From contig CALPVI020000056.1 of the NCBI GenBank assembly GCA_943326975.2, positions 1 to 8,604 of the forward strand: 8,604 nt of DNA, given 5' to 3'. Both the position numbers and the translations under genes were made by a program. Of this stretch, positions 1-7,669 are shown piece by piece. Origin of the DNA: Actinomyces viscosus. Lineage in GTDB: Bacteria; Bacteroidota; Bacteroidia; Flavobacteriales_D; Crocinitomicaceae. A model generated the notes under the pieces. That model was given only the letters and a program-made list of their open reading frames with translations. It was not told the DNA's origin and did no database searches. Each line of letters starts with the position of its first letter. The stretch's first letter is position 1.

Positions 1-94
1 AGTTATTAAAGGAAACATAAGTAATTGATTTATATTTATTTTCTGAAATAACTGTATACTTATATCTTCTTATAATTCCTTAAATGGTTCATGA

Positions 95-131
95 AAAACA
101 AAAGTGCACATGTCCGAAAAGTATGCCTTTT
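95..131 (-). terminator. Possible intrinsic terminator after porU2-like gene
   Basis: Directly after the TAA stop of the large minus-strand gene, the minus strand reads AAAAGGCA, a 15-base loop, then TGC-A-CTTTT followed by GTTTTT. The arms pair over 8 bp with one bulged base and are AT-rich, so the stem is weak. The T-run and the position just past the stop make a Rho-independent terminator for the two-gene operon plausible. It could also be chance in AT-rich DNA. The remaining bases 1-94 show no convincing gene; a few codons open to the left edge in several frames cannot be interpreted. Confidence 0.3.
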
Positions 132-3100
132 TTATCTAAATAAATACATCTTTCCAAATTCTTTTTTGAAATACACATCACTTTCAGATGATCGATGCTC
201 AATGTCTTCGCCATTTATTTGAGCTTTTACAGTATATAAATATACGCCATTAGCTAGTTGGTCACCAAAATTATCTTTACCATCCCAAGAGAATTGTGTA
301 ACATTCCTTCCAATGGAAATTGGTCCTAATTCATCTTGTGTGATTTCCCGAACAACTTTGCCTGTTACGTTCATAATCTGAATAAGGATTTTATCAGGGA
401 TTTCAGAACCTGTTAGTGTAAAAACAAATTTTGTGCTTGTACTAAATGGATTAGGATAATTCATCAAGTACGTTAACGTAGAAGCATGAACTACTTCAAA
501 ATTAATTTTGTATTCGATATCTCCAGAAAGATTTCCGCTTCTATCGGTTCCCTGAACTAATAAAGTGTATTTACCATCAAATGCAAAATTAGCAGGATAA
601 TTTATTTTGAAACGCTTGTTTTGCGCATTTGCAGGTGTCCATGTCATAATAGAATTACCTTGATTGTCAGAGAAGTAAATTCTTTTTTGAATTCCTTTAG
701 GGTCTGTTAGATAAATCGCGAATAAAGAAGTATCGCTATCACTATCCATTACTAAGTATGGATTATCATCTTTTAAAGTGATTAAAATTTCACTGCGAGG
801 AGAAACAATGTCGCCGTTTAATAAATGTTTATTATCGAATGTTACATCTAAAATAGGATTGACTTCTTCACGGATTACATAAAAAGGTTTTTGTAATAAA
901 TTATTAAAATGTTTTTGCTCAGGTTGATCAGTTATATATAAACTTCCATTAATGTAAGGATTAACTTCCATCCAAAAAATATTACTTCCTGGTAAGCCTA
1001 CTGTTGAAAATTCTATTGTATCTCTAAAAGATTGGTTTACTCGAAGTGAATCTTGTCTAGAATAATTAATGAAATGTTTGTTATGGTATTCATCTTCAAT
1101 CCAATAATTGATGAGTAAAGAATCCATTGGTAGTTTGTAAATGTTTTTTACATTGATAGCAAATTTGATTCTTTCACCTTCGTTTAATGTATCTTTATTA
1201 GGAAGCCATGTATAAGGAATAGAGTCGTCTAAAGCTGCTTCAGGTAGAGGATTGTATAGCACTTGCCATCTTTTTAATTGTGCAGGAGTAAATTGTGTTT
1301 TATCAACATAATTTGCTTCCAATTTAATGTAGGGGTAAAGATTGGCTGGGATTTGCGAATTTAAGTTTAAAATAGAGTCCTTTTTTGTTAACAAGGTATC
1401 AATTGATATTTGTTCAGCACCGAAAATATCGAAACCTTTTATTGTTAAATTGGTAGAGTCTGCAGAATTATTAATGTTTTCAAAAGGTCTTTGTTGCCAA
1501 TATACATTATTCCAATTTTCAGCAGGTCCTATCATTGTAGAAGTTTCAGAGCCTTTGTAATCAAATCCGACCAAATTTGTTTCAAGATTAAAATTTGATT
1601 TACCACTTGAGAATAATTCTTTCACACTTGATTTATCCCCCTTTTTACAAAAGAATATGAAAGGCTGTTCAGGTCTTCCTGATACGATACTATCTGAACC
1701 TAATTGTTGGAAGGTATTGTAAAGAGTAGGTGCGAGATTATTCCAATTGCTAAATTGAGTAGTTAATGGTGTGTAAATCAATAAATAGTAACCATTTGGA
1801 ACTTTATTTGTAACCAAGTCTTGAAAAGCTGCAAGTTGAGTAGCGTTATTTTGTCTGTAAATAAAGAAGTAATCAGCTCTAGTTCTACATGATCCACAAC
1901 CATTATTCGCATTTCCAAATTGATGATCAGGATTAATAGGTGTACATCCACAGCCAGGCGTGGGAGAGGAGCAGTTATAAGTTCTCCAAGGTTTTAAAGT
2001 GTAAGGATCAATTATAACAGCATGTATAGATGGAGTCATTGTACAAATCCCATAATCTTGTTGTTGGTTGTCTATGTAATAAGCAATGTCGTATGAGAAG
2101 TACGTTTGATTGTCGCATCTTAGTTTCTTTAAACTCGGATTGAAGAGCTTTGTTCTATTGGTTGAATCAAGAACGACTCCATTAAATTCGTTTTTTGTAA
2201 ATTGATAAAAATGAGCTTGTCCCCAACCTTCTTTTCCATTGATATATTGAAATGATTGTTGCTTCCATATAGGATTTGGTTCATCAATAGCGACTCTCCA
2301 AAAATAGACTGTGCTGTCTGAACAAATTAATGGATTTGTAATTCCTATACTATTTTTCCAATCAGAAGATTTTACTTCTTTAACACCACCTAAACCACTT
2401 ACTTGAGCATATCTAAATTCAGGACTATTGAATGAGTTAGAAGTATCTATTTCAAAACGATAGGTATTTTGAGGAGCGATAGGGTTAATGGTTGAAGCTT
2501 TAATAGTTACATCATTGTTTGGAACAATTGCAAAATCATGAGGTAATACAGGCAATATACCATCTATATTAATAAATAGACTTTTCGTAATTTGGTTGTT
2601 AAAATTATCATCAAATTGCTCATTAATAAAGTTAGGAATATCAGCTGAAATTGTAAAAGTATTCACACCACTCGCAATATTTGCTTGCAAAGGGAAGAGT
2701 AATTTTAAAGTATCTTTGTAGTTTAAACCATTTACTTTGAATAAATAAGTTGAATCATCGTTTGACAATGGAAAATCTCTTTTGACCTCTAAGTTAAAGG
2801 TGTCGGTAATCGCTTTTCCTAAATTTGTAAGTATAAGATCCATTTCAATAAATGGAGTGTTTAAATCAAATACTGGAGGATTGAACGAAACATTTTCTGT
2901 TTTCAGCTCTATTTCAGGTTTTGGATAACCATTAATATGAATCATAGGATCCCCATTTAATGTCATTTGAGCTGAAGTACATTCCATTCCTAGTGAATTG
3001 GATACACTATTGATGTACTCAATTGTACTTTTCATTTGTTGACCAATCGTTTTCCCATAAGTTTCTTTACTTATTTGTTGGTATAAGTTGGTCGAGTAAA

Positions 3101-5288
3101 ATGAAAGGGTATTTGAAACACCTTTATAAACGCTTGCGATAAAGGCTATTGATCCTGAATTTTTTGCATTCACAAATCTTTCTGAAGTAGATGAAATGGT
3201 GTTATAAATATCTCCATTATAACATGAATTACCTATTACTACAGGGTATTTATTTGTGTTGTTCCAAGTAGATGGATTATCTAGATTAATTTCAAATCCA
3301 GAATTTGTAGGGGCATAATGACTGAAAAATGTCATAATAGAAACACCTTCTTGAATCCTTTTTGATACATTTGTTAAAATTGTAAGATCAAGAGGTTGTG
3401 TGTTTGATTTATAGACTCTATGAACATTTCCGGCGTAATTAGCATCCTCGATCGTTGTCTCCATTTGGTTTAAGGTTCCTTGAAATACAGCTTGTTCATT
3501 TGCATCTTGTCCTCCTCCAAAATGTAAAATTTGTTTTTGCCAGTCCAAAGCAGATATGTTTTGGCTATGAACAGTATCTTGTTGTGCTTCAAAAGCGATT
3601 ACTTTATCTAAATAATTTCTCAAATCTGTATTTGTTGAAACCGAAATTCTACCTGTCGGTATAATAGGAGCCCAATTACTTCCCTCTAAGTTTGAAGTGA
3701 TTGCAATATCACTTGAAGGTTGACCAAAAGCAGGGATTAGATTTTGAGCATAATAAGTTGAATTTTGTCTTGATACTTGAAGAGTAGATGTTGTATTTAA
3801 ATCATTTGTATAAAGAGCTTTTCCTAGTAAGAAAAGTGCAATAGGTTTTTTTGTTGACTTTTTATAAAAGTAATGTGCAAATCGTCTTATCCCATTTATA
3901 TGTTTGTTAACACCACCTCCAAATTGATAGTATAATTCATCAACATTTGCTAAGATTACGTTATGATATCCACCACTTACTGAATTTCTATAAGTTGCAT
4001 AATCAAGTGATGCAGAATCCATTTTTGAATTGTAAATCATTAAAAGTGCTTCCTCAGGATTAAAAGAAGTGTAATCTGTGAAAAGCCCATTTTGATTGAT
4101 AGGCTTTAAACTTGAAATTGAGGATACCGTATTAAGGTTTTGATATACGACTTTTTGATTTTTATTATTAAAGCTATTAGGAATTAATGTGCTATAGAAT
4201 CCATTATTATTTGTCAAATCAATTTTTCTTGGAGTATCTCCTAACACAAAAATGATTGGATTTGCATAATTTACATTTGAAAAATCTAAACGAATTTTAT
4301 TTTGAATTGAAGAATTTACTATATCAAATGTATTGGATGCTAAATTTTCAAGATTGGTTTGTTTAGGATAGGTTACTGAATAATAATTGATAGCTTGAAA
4401 ATCGGTAGTAGCACCTTGATCATTCACAATAAGATACTTTATTGGTGTTGAACCAGAAGTCAGTTCAGAAATCGGGAAGGTAGTGTCTGAAAAGATTTGT
4501 CGCCAACCAATTGTAATTTCATCATGTAAGGTGTAATTGTTTGATCCAATTTGCCATTTTGTATGGTGATTTCCATTTAATGTATAATTGGCGTTTGAAC
4601 GTGTAACTGATATTCCGTTAAATTCAGGAGATGGAGCTTCACTGCCTAAATAAGTATAAGGGGTGTTCAACGAAAGGTTAACAACGGATCCAATACTATA
4701 TTGATTTGACCCCCAACCTTCACCCGGTTGATAGAATGAGCTTGATTCATCATCTGTTCTATTTCCTTCGTTATATTTATTGGTGAAATAATTCTCAACT
4801 TTTTTTAAAATAAAATTAGTAGGTAGATAATTATTAAAGTTTTGATCTGTTTCTATTGTGAATCGAAGATTATTTGAAGAATTATTCCAAGTTAAAAAGT
4901 AATTCAAAGTGTCGTTAAATAAACTATAAGCTGGATTTCCAATATCAGTTGAATTATTATATAAAGTTGAATCTAACCATCCATCATTTTTTTCTGCATA
5001 AAACAATATATAATCTCCATTATCTATTTTATTGTCTCCGCCATCCTCTATATGCAAGGGCACTTCTTTTTCTTTTCCAAATAATTGAAAATTATCAGAA
5101 TTTAAAGCGTTTACAGGTATGCCAGAGTTGCTAAGAGCGTTAAAGTCAATTTTGTAGATGCCATTTTGTACAATAGGAAATCGATAATATTTTTGATTAT
5201 AATTGATCCATTCATTTCCATATTTTTGAGAAAATGAATTTAAATTAAAAAACAGTAATATTAATAGTAGTAATTTTTTAGTTCCCAT
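132..5288 (-). CDS. porU2: PorU2-like T9SS sortase-family protein (peptidase C25)
   Basis: Predicted secreted cysteine peptidase-like protein of 1718 aa, related to PorU, the T9SS sortase that removes C-terminal sorting domains and attaches cargo at the cell surface. Seen: signal peptide 1-20 (KK, Leu-rich core, SFS|Q); a PorU-like beta-rich N-terminal region; a gingipain-type C25 domain at about 412-785 with a candidate dyad His657 (FFSHYAP) and Cys689 (NSCYNGD), 32 residues apart as expected for the family, and a closing LNGDPM motif near 777-782. Next come a CARDB/Ig-like region at about 790-905, further beta modules, a Cys-rich ILEI/FAM3-like segment at about 1058-1240, more Ig-like modules at about 1290-1600, and a FlgD-like/T9SS C-terminal domain at 1607-1718 (YPNPF 1611-1615, WDG, ANGVYLY, GKMYLFR end). 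It is much longer than classical PorU (about 1150-1300 aa), which favours the PorU2 type. The ATG lies 3 bases after the porV2-like stop, so translation is probably coupled; no Shine-Dalgarno is visible. The family is confident. Actual sortase activity is inferred, and a self-anchored surface peptidase is the alternative. Confidence 0.85.
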   Translation of the reverse strand: MGTKKLLLLILLFFNLNSFSQKYGNEWINYNQKYYRFPIVQNGIYKIDFNALSNSGIPVNALNSDNFQLFGKEKEVPLHIEDGGDNKIDNGDYILFYAEKNDGWLDSTLYNNSTDIGNPAYSLFNDTLNYFLTWNNSSNNLRFTIETDQNFNNYLPTNFILKKVENYFTNKYNEGNRTDDESSSFYQPGEGWGSNQYSIGSVVNLSLNTPYTYLGSEAPSPEFNGISVTRSNANYTLNGNHHTKWQIGSNNYTLHDEITIGWRQIFSDTTFPISELTSGSTPIKYLIVNDQGATTDFQAINYYSVTYPKQTNLENLASNTFDIVNSSIQNKIRLDFSNVNYANPIIFVLGDTPRKIDLTNNNGFYSTLIPNSFNNKNQKVVYQNLNTVSSISSLKPINQNGLFTDYTSFNPEEALLMIYNSKMDSASLDYATYRNSVSGGYHNVILANVDELYYQFGGGVNKHINGIRRFAHYFYKKSTKKPIALFLLGKALYTNDLNTTSTLQVSRQNSTYYAQNLIPAFGQPSSDIAITSNLEGSNWAPIIPTGRISVSTNTDLRNYLDKVIAFEAQQDTVHSQNISALDWQKQILHFGGGQDANEQAVFQGTLNQMETTIEDANYAGNVHRVYKSNTQPLDLTILTNVSKRIQEGVSIMTFFSHYAPTNSGFEINLDNPSTWNNTNKYPVVIGNSCYNGDIYNTISSTSERFVNAKNSGSIAFIASVYKGVSNTLSFYSTNLYQQISKETYGKTIGQQMKSTIEYINSVSNSLGMECTSAQMTLNGDPMIHINGYPKPEIELKTENVSFNPPVFDLNTPFIEMDLILTNLGKAITDTFNLEVKRDFPLSNDDSTYLFKVNGLNYKDTLKLLFPLQANIASGVNTFTISADIPNFINEQFDDNFNNQITKSLFINIDGILPVLPHDFAIVPNNDVTIKASTINPIAPQNTYRFEIDTSNSFNSPEFRYAQVSGLGGVKEVKSSDWKNSIGITNPLICSDSTVYFWRVAIDEPNPIWKQQSFQYINGKEGWGQAHFYQFTKNEFNGVVLDSTNRTKLFNPSLKKLRCDNQTYFSYDIAYYIDNQQQDYGICTMTPSIHAVIIDPYTLKPWRTYNCSSPTPGCGCTPINPDHQFGNANNGCGSCRTRADYFFIYRQNNATQLAAFQDLVTNKVPNGYYLLIYTPLTTQFSNWNNLAPTLYNTFQQLGSDSIVSGRPEQPFIFFCKKGDKSSVKELFSSGKSNFNLETNLVGFDYKGSETSTMIGPAENWNNVYWQQRPFENINNSADSTNLTIKGFDIFGAEQISIDTLLTKKDSILNLNSQIPANLYPYIKLEANYVDKTQFTPAQLKRWQVLYNPLPEAALDDSIPYTWLPNKDTLNEGERIKFAINVKNIYKLPMDSLLINYWIEDEYHNKHFINYSRQDSLRVNQSFRDTIEFSTVGLPGSNIFWMEVNPYINGSLYITDQPEQKHFNNLLQKPFYVIREEVNPILDVTFDNKHLLNGDIVSPRSEILITLKDDNPYLVMDSDSDTSLFAIYLTDPKGIQKRIYFSDNQGNSIMTWTPANAQNKRFKINYPANFAFDGKYTLLVQGTDRSGNLSGDIEYKINFEVVHASTLTYLMNYPNPFSTSTKFVFTLTGSEIPDKILIQIMNVTGKVVREITQDELGPISIGRNVTQFSWDGKDNFGDQLANGVYLYTVKAQINGEDIEHRSSESDVYFKKEFGKMYLFR

Positions 5289-5291
5289 AAT

Positions 5292-6401
5292 TTATTGAAT
5301 CATATTAGTGGGTTTAATCAATTTTATTCTCAATGAAAGTACATGTGAATATAATGATACTGAAGTATTTCCAATATCAGTAAATGCATAATCAAGACTA
5401 AAGTTCTTAATATTTAATCCAATACCAATGCTTGGTTGAAAGTTTAACTTTTCTTTGTTATCAATTGTTTGAATATGTTGAATATTTGAAATTCCAGTTC
5501 TGATTACAACATAATTTTTATAGCCAAAGCTTAGGCCAAGGTGAGGGTCAATTGAAACAAGTTTGGATTGAATTAATGTATTTCTTTGTCCATCTGTTGA
5601 TAGATCAAAATTTAACTCTCCAGTAGAATAAATACCTTTATTTCCAATTTCAATCCTTCTGTATCCTCCAAAAATAAATTTCGGCAAAGTTAATTCTAAT
5701 CCATTTTGTGGTATTGAATTTCCAGTTTGTGTAAAAACATCTTTTGTTTGAGCGTCTAATGTAAAAACCCAAGCATTAAAAGTTGATGTAACATCTCTTG
5801 CTAATAAACCAATTTTCCATTTATTATTTACGGAATATTGAATACCTCCATCTAAACCAAAGCCCCATGATGTTGCAAAATCACCAACTTTACGGTGAAT
5901 GATTTTGAAATTCCCACCGACACTTAATCCTTTGATTTTAAGTTTTCTAGCGTAAGAAAATAAAAAGGCATAATCTGCTGCAGAAAATGATGTGATTTTT
6001 GAATAGTTTATATTTCCTTGTTGATCAATAAGTTGAGTTGTATTTGGGATATTATCTACAGCAAAGCGTAGAAATGAAAACGCTGCGGTACTATTACTAT
6101 CTATTGAGTGTGCTAAACCTAAATAATCATATTTAGCAATTCCTGCAAAATATTCGGAGTGCATAAGTCCTACATCTAACCATTTATCAACTTTGGTAAG
6201 TCCAGCAGGATTCCAATATCCTGAATTAACACTACCAGTCTGAGCAACAACAGCATTCCCCTGACCTAAAGCATCCGCTCCAACTCCAATAGATAAAAAT
6301 TCATTCGAATATTTAGGTGCAACTTTTTCGTTTTGAGCAAACGAAGTAAAACAACCATTTATTAGTAGAAAAATTAGTAAGTAGTATATCGGTTTCAACA
6401 T
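5292..6401 (-). CDS. porV2: PorV/PorQ-family outer-membrane protein (PorV2-like)
   Basis: Predicted outer-membrane beta-barrel of 369 aa in the PorV/PorQ (UPF0164-like) family. PorV is the T9SS shuttle that carries cargo from the translocon to the PorU sortase. Seen: a signal peptide at 1-22 with cleavage likely at SFA|Q; the family-typical N-terminal block FLSIGVGADALGQGNAVVA followed by WNPAGL (NPAGL at 64-68); then alternating amphipathic strands to the end, with a final strand SHVLSLRIKL and a short polar tail. The length fits the family. It is the first gene of a two-gene minus-strand unit, 3 bases ahead of the PorU2-like gene, which supports a functional shuttle-sortase pair and the PorV2 rather than PorQ assignment. 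Upstream of the ATG the minus strand has AAAAAAGA, a purine stretch but not a real Shine-Dalgarno. Cys17 sits in a lipobox-like LING-C, but Asn at -2 is atypical, so ordinary signal peptidase I cleavage is preferred. Confidence 0.82.
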   Translation of the reverse strand: MLKPIYYLLIFLLINGCFTSFAQNEKVAPKYSNEFLSIGVGADALGQGNAVVAQTGSVNSGYWNPAGLTKVDKWLDVGLMHSEYFAGIAKYDYLGLAHSIDSNSTAAFSFLRFAVDNIPNTTQLIDQQGNINYSKITSFSAADYAFLFSYARKLKIKGLSVGGNFKIIHRKVGDFATSWGFGLDGGIQYSVNNKWKIGLLARDVTSTFNAWVFTLDAQTKDVFTQTGNSIPQNGLELTLPKFIFGGYRRIEIGNKGIYSTGELNFDLSTDGQRNTLIQSKLVSIDPHLGLSFGYKNYVVIRTGISNIQHIQTIDNKEKLNFQPSIGIGLNIKNFSLDYAFTDIGNTSVSLYSHVLSLRIKLIKPTNMIQ

Positions 6402-6537
6402 TTTTAAATCTTTTTTGTAGTATAATAACCTGTTTTTTGAGAAAAAATTGTGTTATTTGTCCTACGCTTTTTAGATAATGAGTGTAAAAATATAGAAATT
6501 GAACGAATAAATAGGTAATTTAAAATCAAAATGATTA
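6402..6537. promoter_or_regulatory. Divergent intergenic region, porV2-like / pssA
   Basis: This 136-bp gap separates two divergently oriented transcription units and must carry promoters for both. It is very AT-rich. No full match to the Bacteroidota promoter pattern (TTTG near -33, TAnnTTTG near -7) was found on either strand. Near matches exist: TATATTTT on the minus strand at 6494-6487, and TTG at 6448-6450 followed by TAGATAAT at 6472-6479 on the plus strand. Neither has convincing spacing. No operator-like palindrome or riboswitch-like structure was seen. Confidence 0.5.
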
Positions 6538-7371
6538 ATGTTTAACATTCCAAATCTTTTTACAGCTTTTAATTTATTGTCAGGTACAATGGCGATTATT
6601 TTAACCTTGATGGGAAGAATTGATTTAGCCCCTTTTGCTATTTATTTAGGTGCGATTTTTGATTTTTTTGATGGTTTTTTAGCTAGAAAATTAAAACAAT
6701 CAGGAGAGTTAGGTAAGCAATTGGATTCTTTAGCTGACATGGTGACATTTGGTTTAGCGCCAGGTTTGTTTATGATGGTAGTGATTATCGTAGCTTTAAA
6801 TTTTGGAGATGTTGTTGCTATCAAAGAATTTCCTTCTTACGTGAATTACGTATTAAATGATTGGAAAAATGCCGTTTTTTATGGTGTTCCAAATCAAATG
6901 GACACTCCATTGAAATTTTTACCATTTATCGCGTTATTTATTCCTTTTATGTCGATGTTTAGATTAGCAAAGTTTAATATTGACACAAGGCAGTCGGAAT
7001 CTTTTATTGGGTTGAACACTCCGGCAAATACAATTTTTTTTACAGTATTTCCTTTGGTTTTAAACAATGAGTACAATCAAACTTATCATGATAATATGTT
7101 GATTTATTATGTTTTCCAACCTGCACTTTTATTGCCAATTATAGGTGGTATGTCGTTGATGCTGATATCAGAATTACCTATGTTTTCACTTAAATTCAAG
7201 CATTTTAAATGGAAAGGAAATGAAATAAGATTTATATTCTTAATAAGTTGTGGATTATTAATTTCATTTTTATTAGTTTGGTCTATTGCAATAATTGTAC
7301 TTTTGTACATGATTTTATCATTAATAGAAAATAAGTTTTTAAATAAAATACAAAATGAAGTTCAAAGCTGA
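6538..7371 (+). CDS. pssA: CDP-diacylglycerol-serine O-phosphatidyltransferase
   Basis: Integral inner-membrane enzyme of 277 aa that transfers phosphatidyl from CDP-diacylglycerol to L-serine, giving phosphatidylserine, the precursor of phosphatidylethanolamine. Seen: the full CDP-alcohol phosphatidyltransferase signature, with Asp42, Asp45-Gly46, Ala49-Arg50, Gly59, Asp63 and Asp67 in canonical spacing. These residues bind the divalent metals and CDP. The N-terminal IPNLFTAFNLLSG and the later block FRLAKFNID...FIGLNTPAN (141-164) are typical of the type II PssA subfamily and separate it from phosphatidylglycerophosphate synthase. Several hydrophobic segments follow to the C-terminus (about 125-143, 163-178, 188-212, 230-263). 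The ATG is preceded by an in-frame TGA two codons upstream, so it is the earliest possible ATG. No Shine-Dalgarno is seen. The 3' end overlaps purS by 17 bases. Serine is inferred as substrate from subfamily motifs. Confidence 0.92.
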   Translation: MFNIPNLFTAFNLLSGTMAIILTLMGRIDLAPFAIYLGAIFDFFDGFLARKLKQSGELGKQLDSLADMVTFGLAPGLFMMVVIIVALNFGDVVAIKEFPSYVNYVLNDWKNAVFYGVPNQMDTPLKFLPFIALFIPFMSMFRLAKFNIDTRQSESFIGLNTPANTIFFTVFPLVLNNEYNQTYHDNMLIYYVFQPALLLPIIGGMSLMLISELPMFSLKFKHFKWKGNEIRFIFLISCGLLISFLLVWSIAIIVLLYMILSLIENKFLNKIQNEVQS

Positions 7372-7606
7372 AATTGATGTAATGCCATTAGATGCATTAT
7401 TAGACCCACAAGGAAAAGCGGTTACAAATAGTATGAGTAACATTGGTTTGCCAGAGATTAGTGGTGTACGTATTGGAAGACATATTCGTTTATTTGTTGA
7501 AGCGGCATCAAAGTCTGAAGCTGAACAAAAAGTGGAAGAATCTTGTAAAAAATTACTTTCTAATCAAATTATGGAAAGTTATGTATATTCTGTTGAAGAA
7601 GCTTAA
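7355..7606 (+). CDS. purS: Phosphoribosylformylglycinamidine synthase, PurS subunit
   Basis: Small cytosolic protein of 83 aa matching PurS, the dimeric subunit that bridges PurL (synthetase) and PurQ (glutaminase). Together they convert FGAR to FGAM in step four of purine synthesis, and PurS is needed for complex assembly and ammonia transfer. Seen: MKFKAEIDVMPL opening strand; the hallmark DPQGKAV at 17-23; the central GLPEISGVRIGRHIRL block at 31-46; and a Glu/Lys-rich C-terminal helix followed by the closing strand MESYVYSVEEA. The length is normal for the family (about 80-85 aa). The start overlaps the last codons of pssA by 17 bases in another frame, so translation may be coupled; ATG at 7355 fits the family's usual N-terminus better than the internal Met10. 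purL and purQ are not in the window. A hairpin terminator lies 22 bases after the stop. Confidence 0.95.
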   Translation: MKFKAEIDVMPLDALLDPQGKAVTNSMSNIGLPEISGVRIGRHIRLFVEAASKSEAEQKVEESCKKLLSNQIMESYVYSVEEA

Positions 7607-7628
7607 TATACTTTAAAATCTATATTTT

Positions 7629-7667
7629 AAATGGATTTACTTAATTTAGTAAATCCATTTTTGTTTT
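7629..7667 (+). terminator. Intrinsic terminator after purS
   Basis: A perfect 13-bp inverted repeat, AAATGGATTTACT (7629-7641) and AGTAAATCCATTT (7648-7660), encloses a 6-base loop TAATTT and is followed by TTGTTTT. This is the form of a Rho-independent terminator and lies 22 bases after the purS stop, so it should end the pssA-purS transcript. Its stem has only four G-C pairs, so some readthrough into the next gene is possible. It ends only 9 bases before the likely start codon of the aldehyde dehydrogenase, so it could also act in that gene's leader. Confidence 0.75.
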
Positions 7668-7669
7668 AT

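Noticed and set aside
1..18. Minus-strand ATG at 18-16 running off the left edge, and short open plus-strand tails ending at 20 and 28.
   Set aside because: Only six to nine codons are visible, with no recognisable motif or ribosome binding site, so no gene can be supported.
1342..1560. Plus-strand open frame of 72 codons inside the PorU2-like gene (others at 3455-3664 and 4949-5134).
   Set aside because: These lie antisense to a well-supported coding region, and their translations show no family motif and low-complexity composition.
6402..6537. Small RNA or riboswitch in the divergent gap.
   Set aside because: No stable stem, conserved aptamer-like motif or terminator was visible.
7031..7045. 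Run of eight T bases inside pssA as a possible slippage or frameshift site.
   Set aside because: The frame is intact on both sides and the run simply encodes Ile-Phe-Phe; such runs are expected in AT-rich DNA.
6642..7310. Three minus-strand open frames of 60-67 codons opposite pssA.
   Set aside because: Antisense shadows of a clear PssA gene, without recognisable features.
7631..7669. Alternative in-frame ATG at 7631 for the aldehyde dehydrogenase, adding 13 residues.
   Set aside because: The added codons lie in the perfect terminator hairpin, and the family's N-terminus aligns better with a start at 7670.
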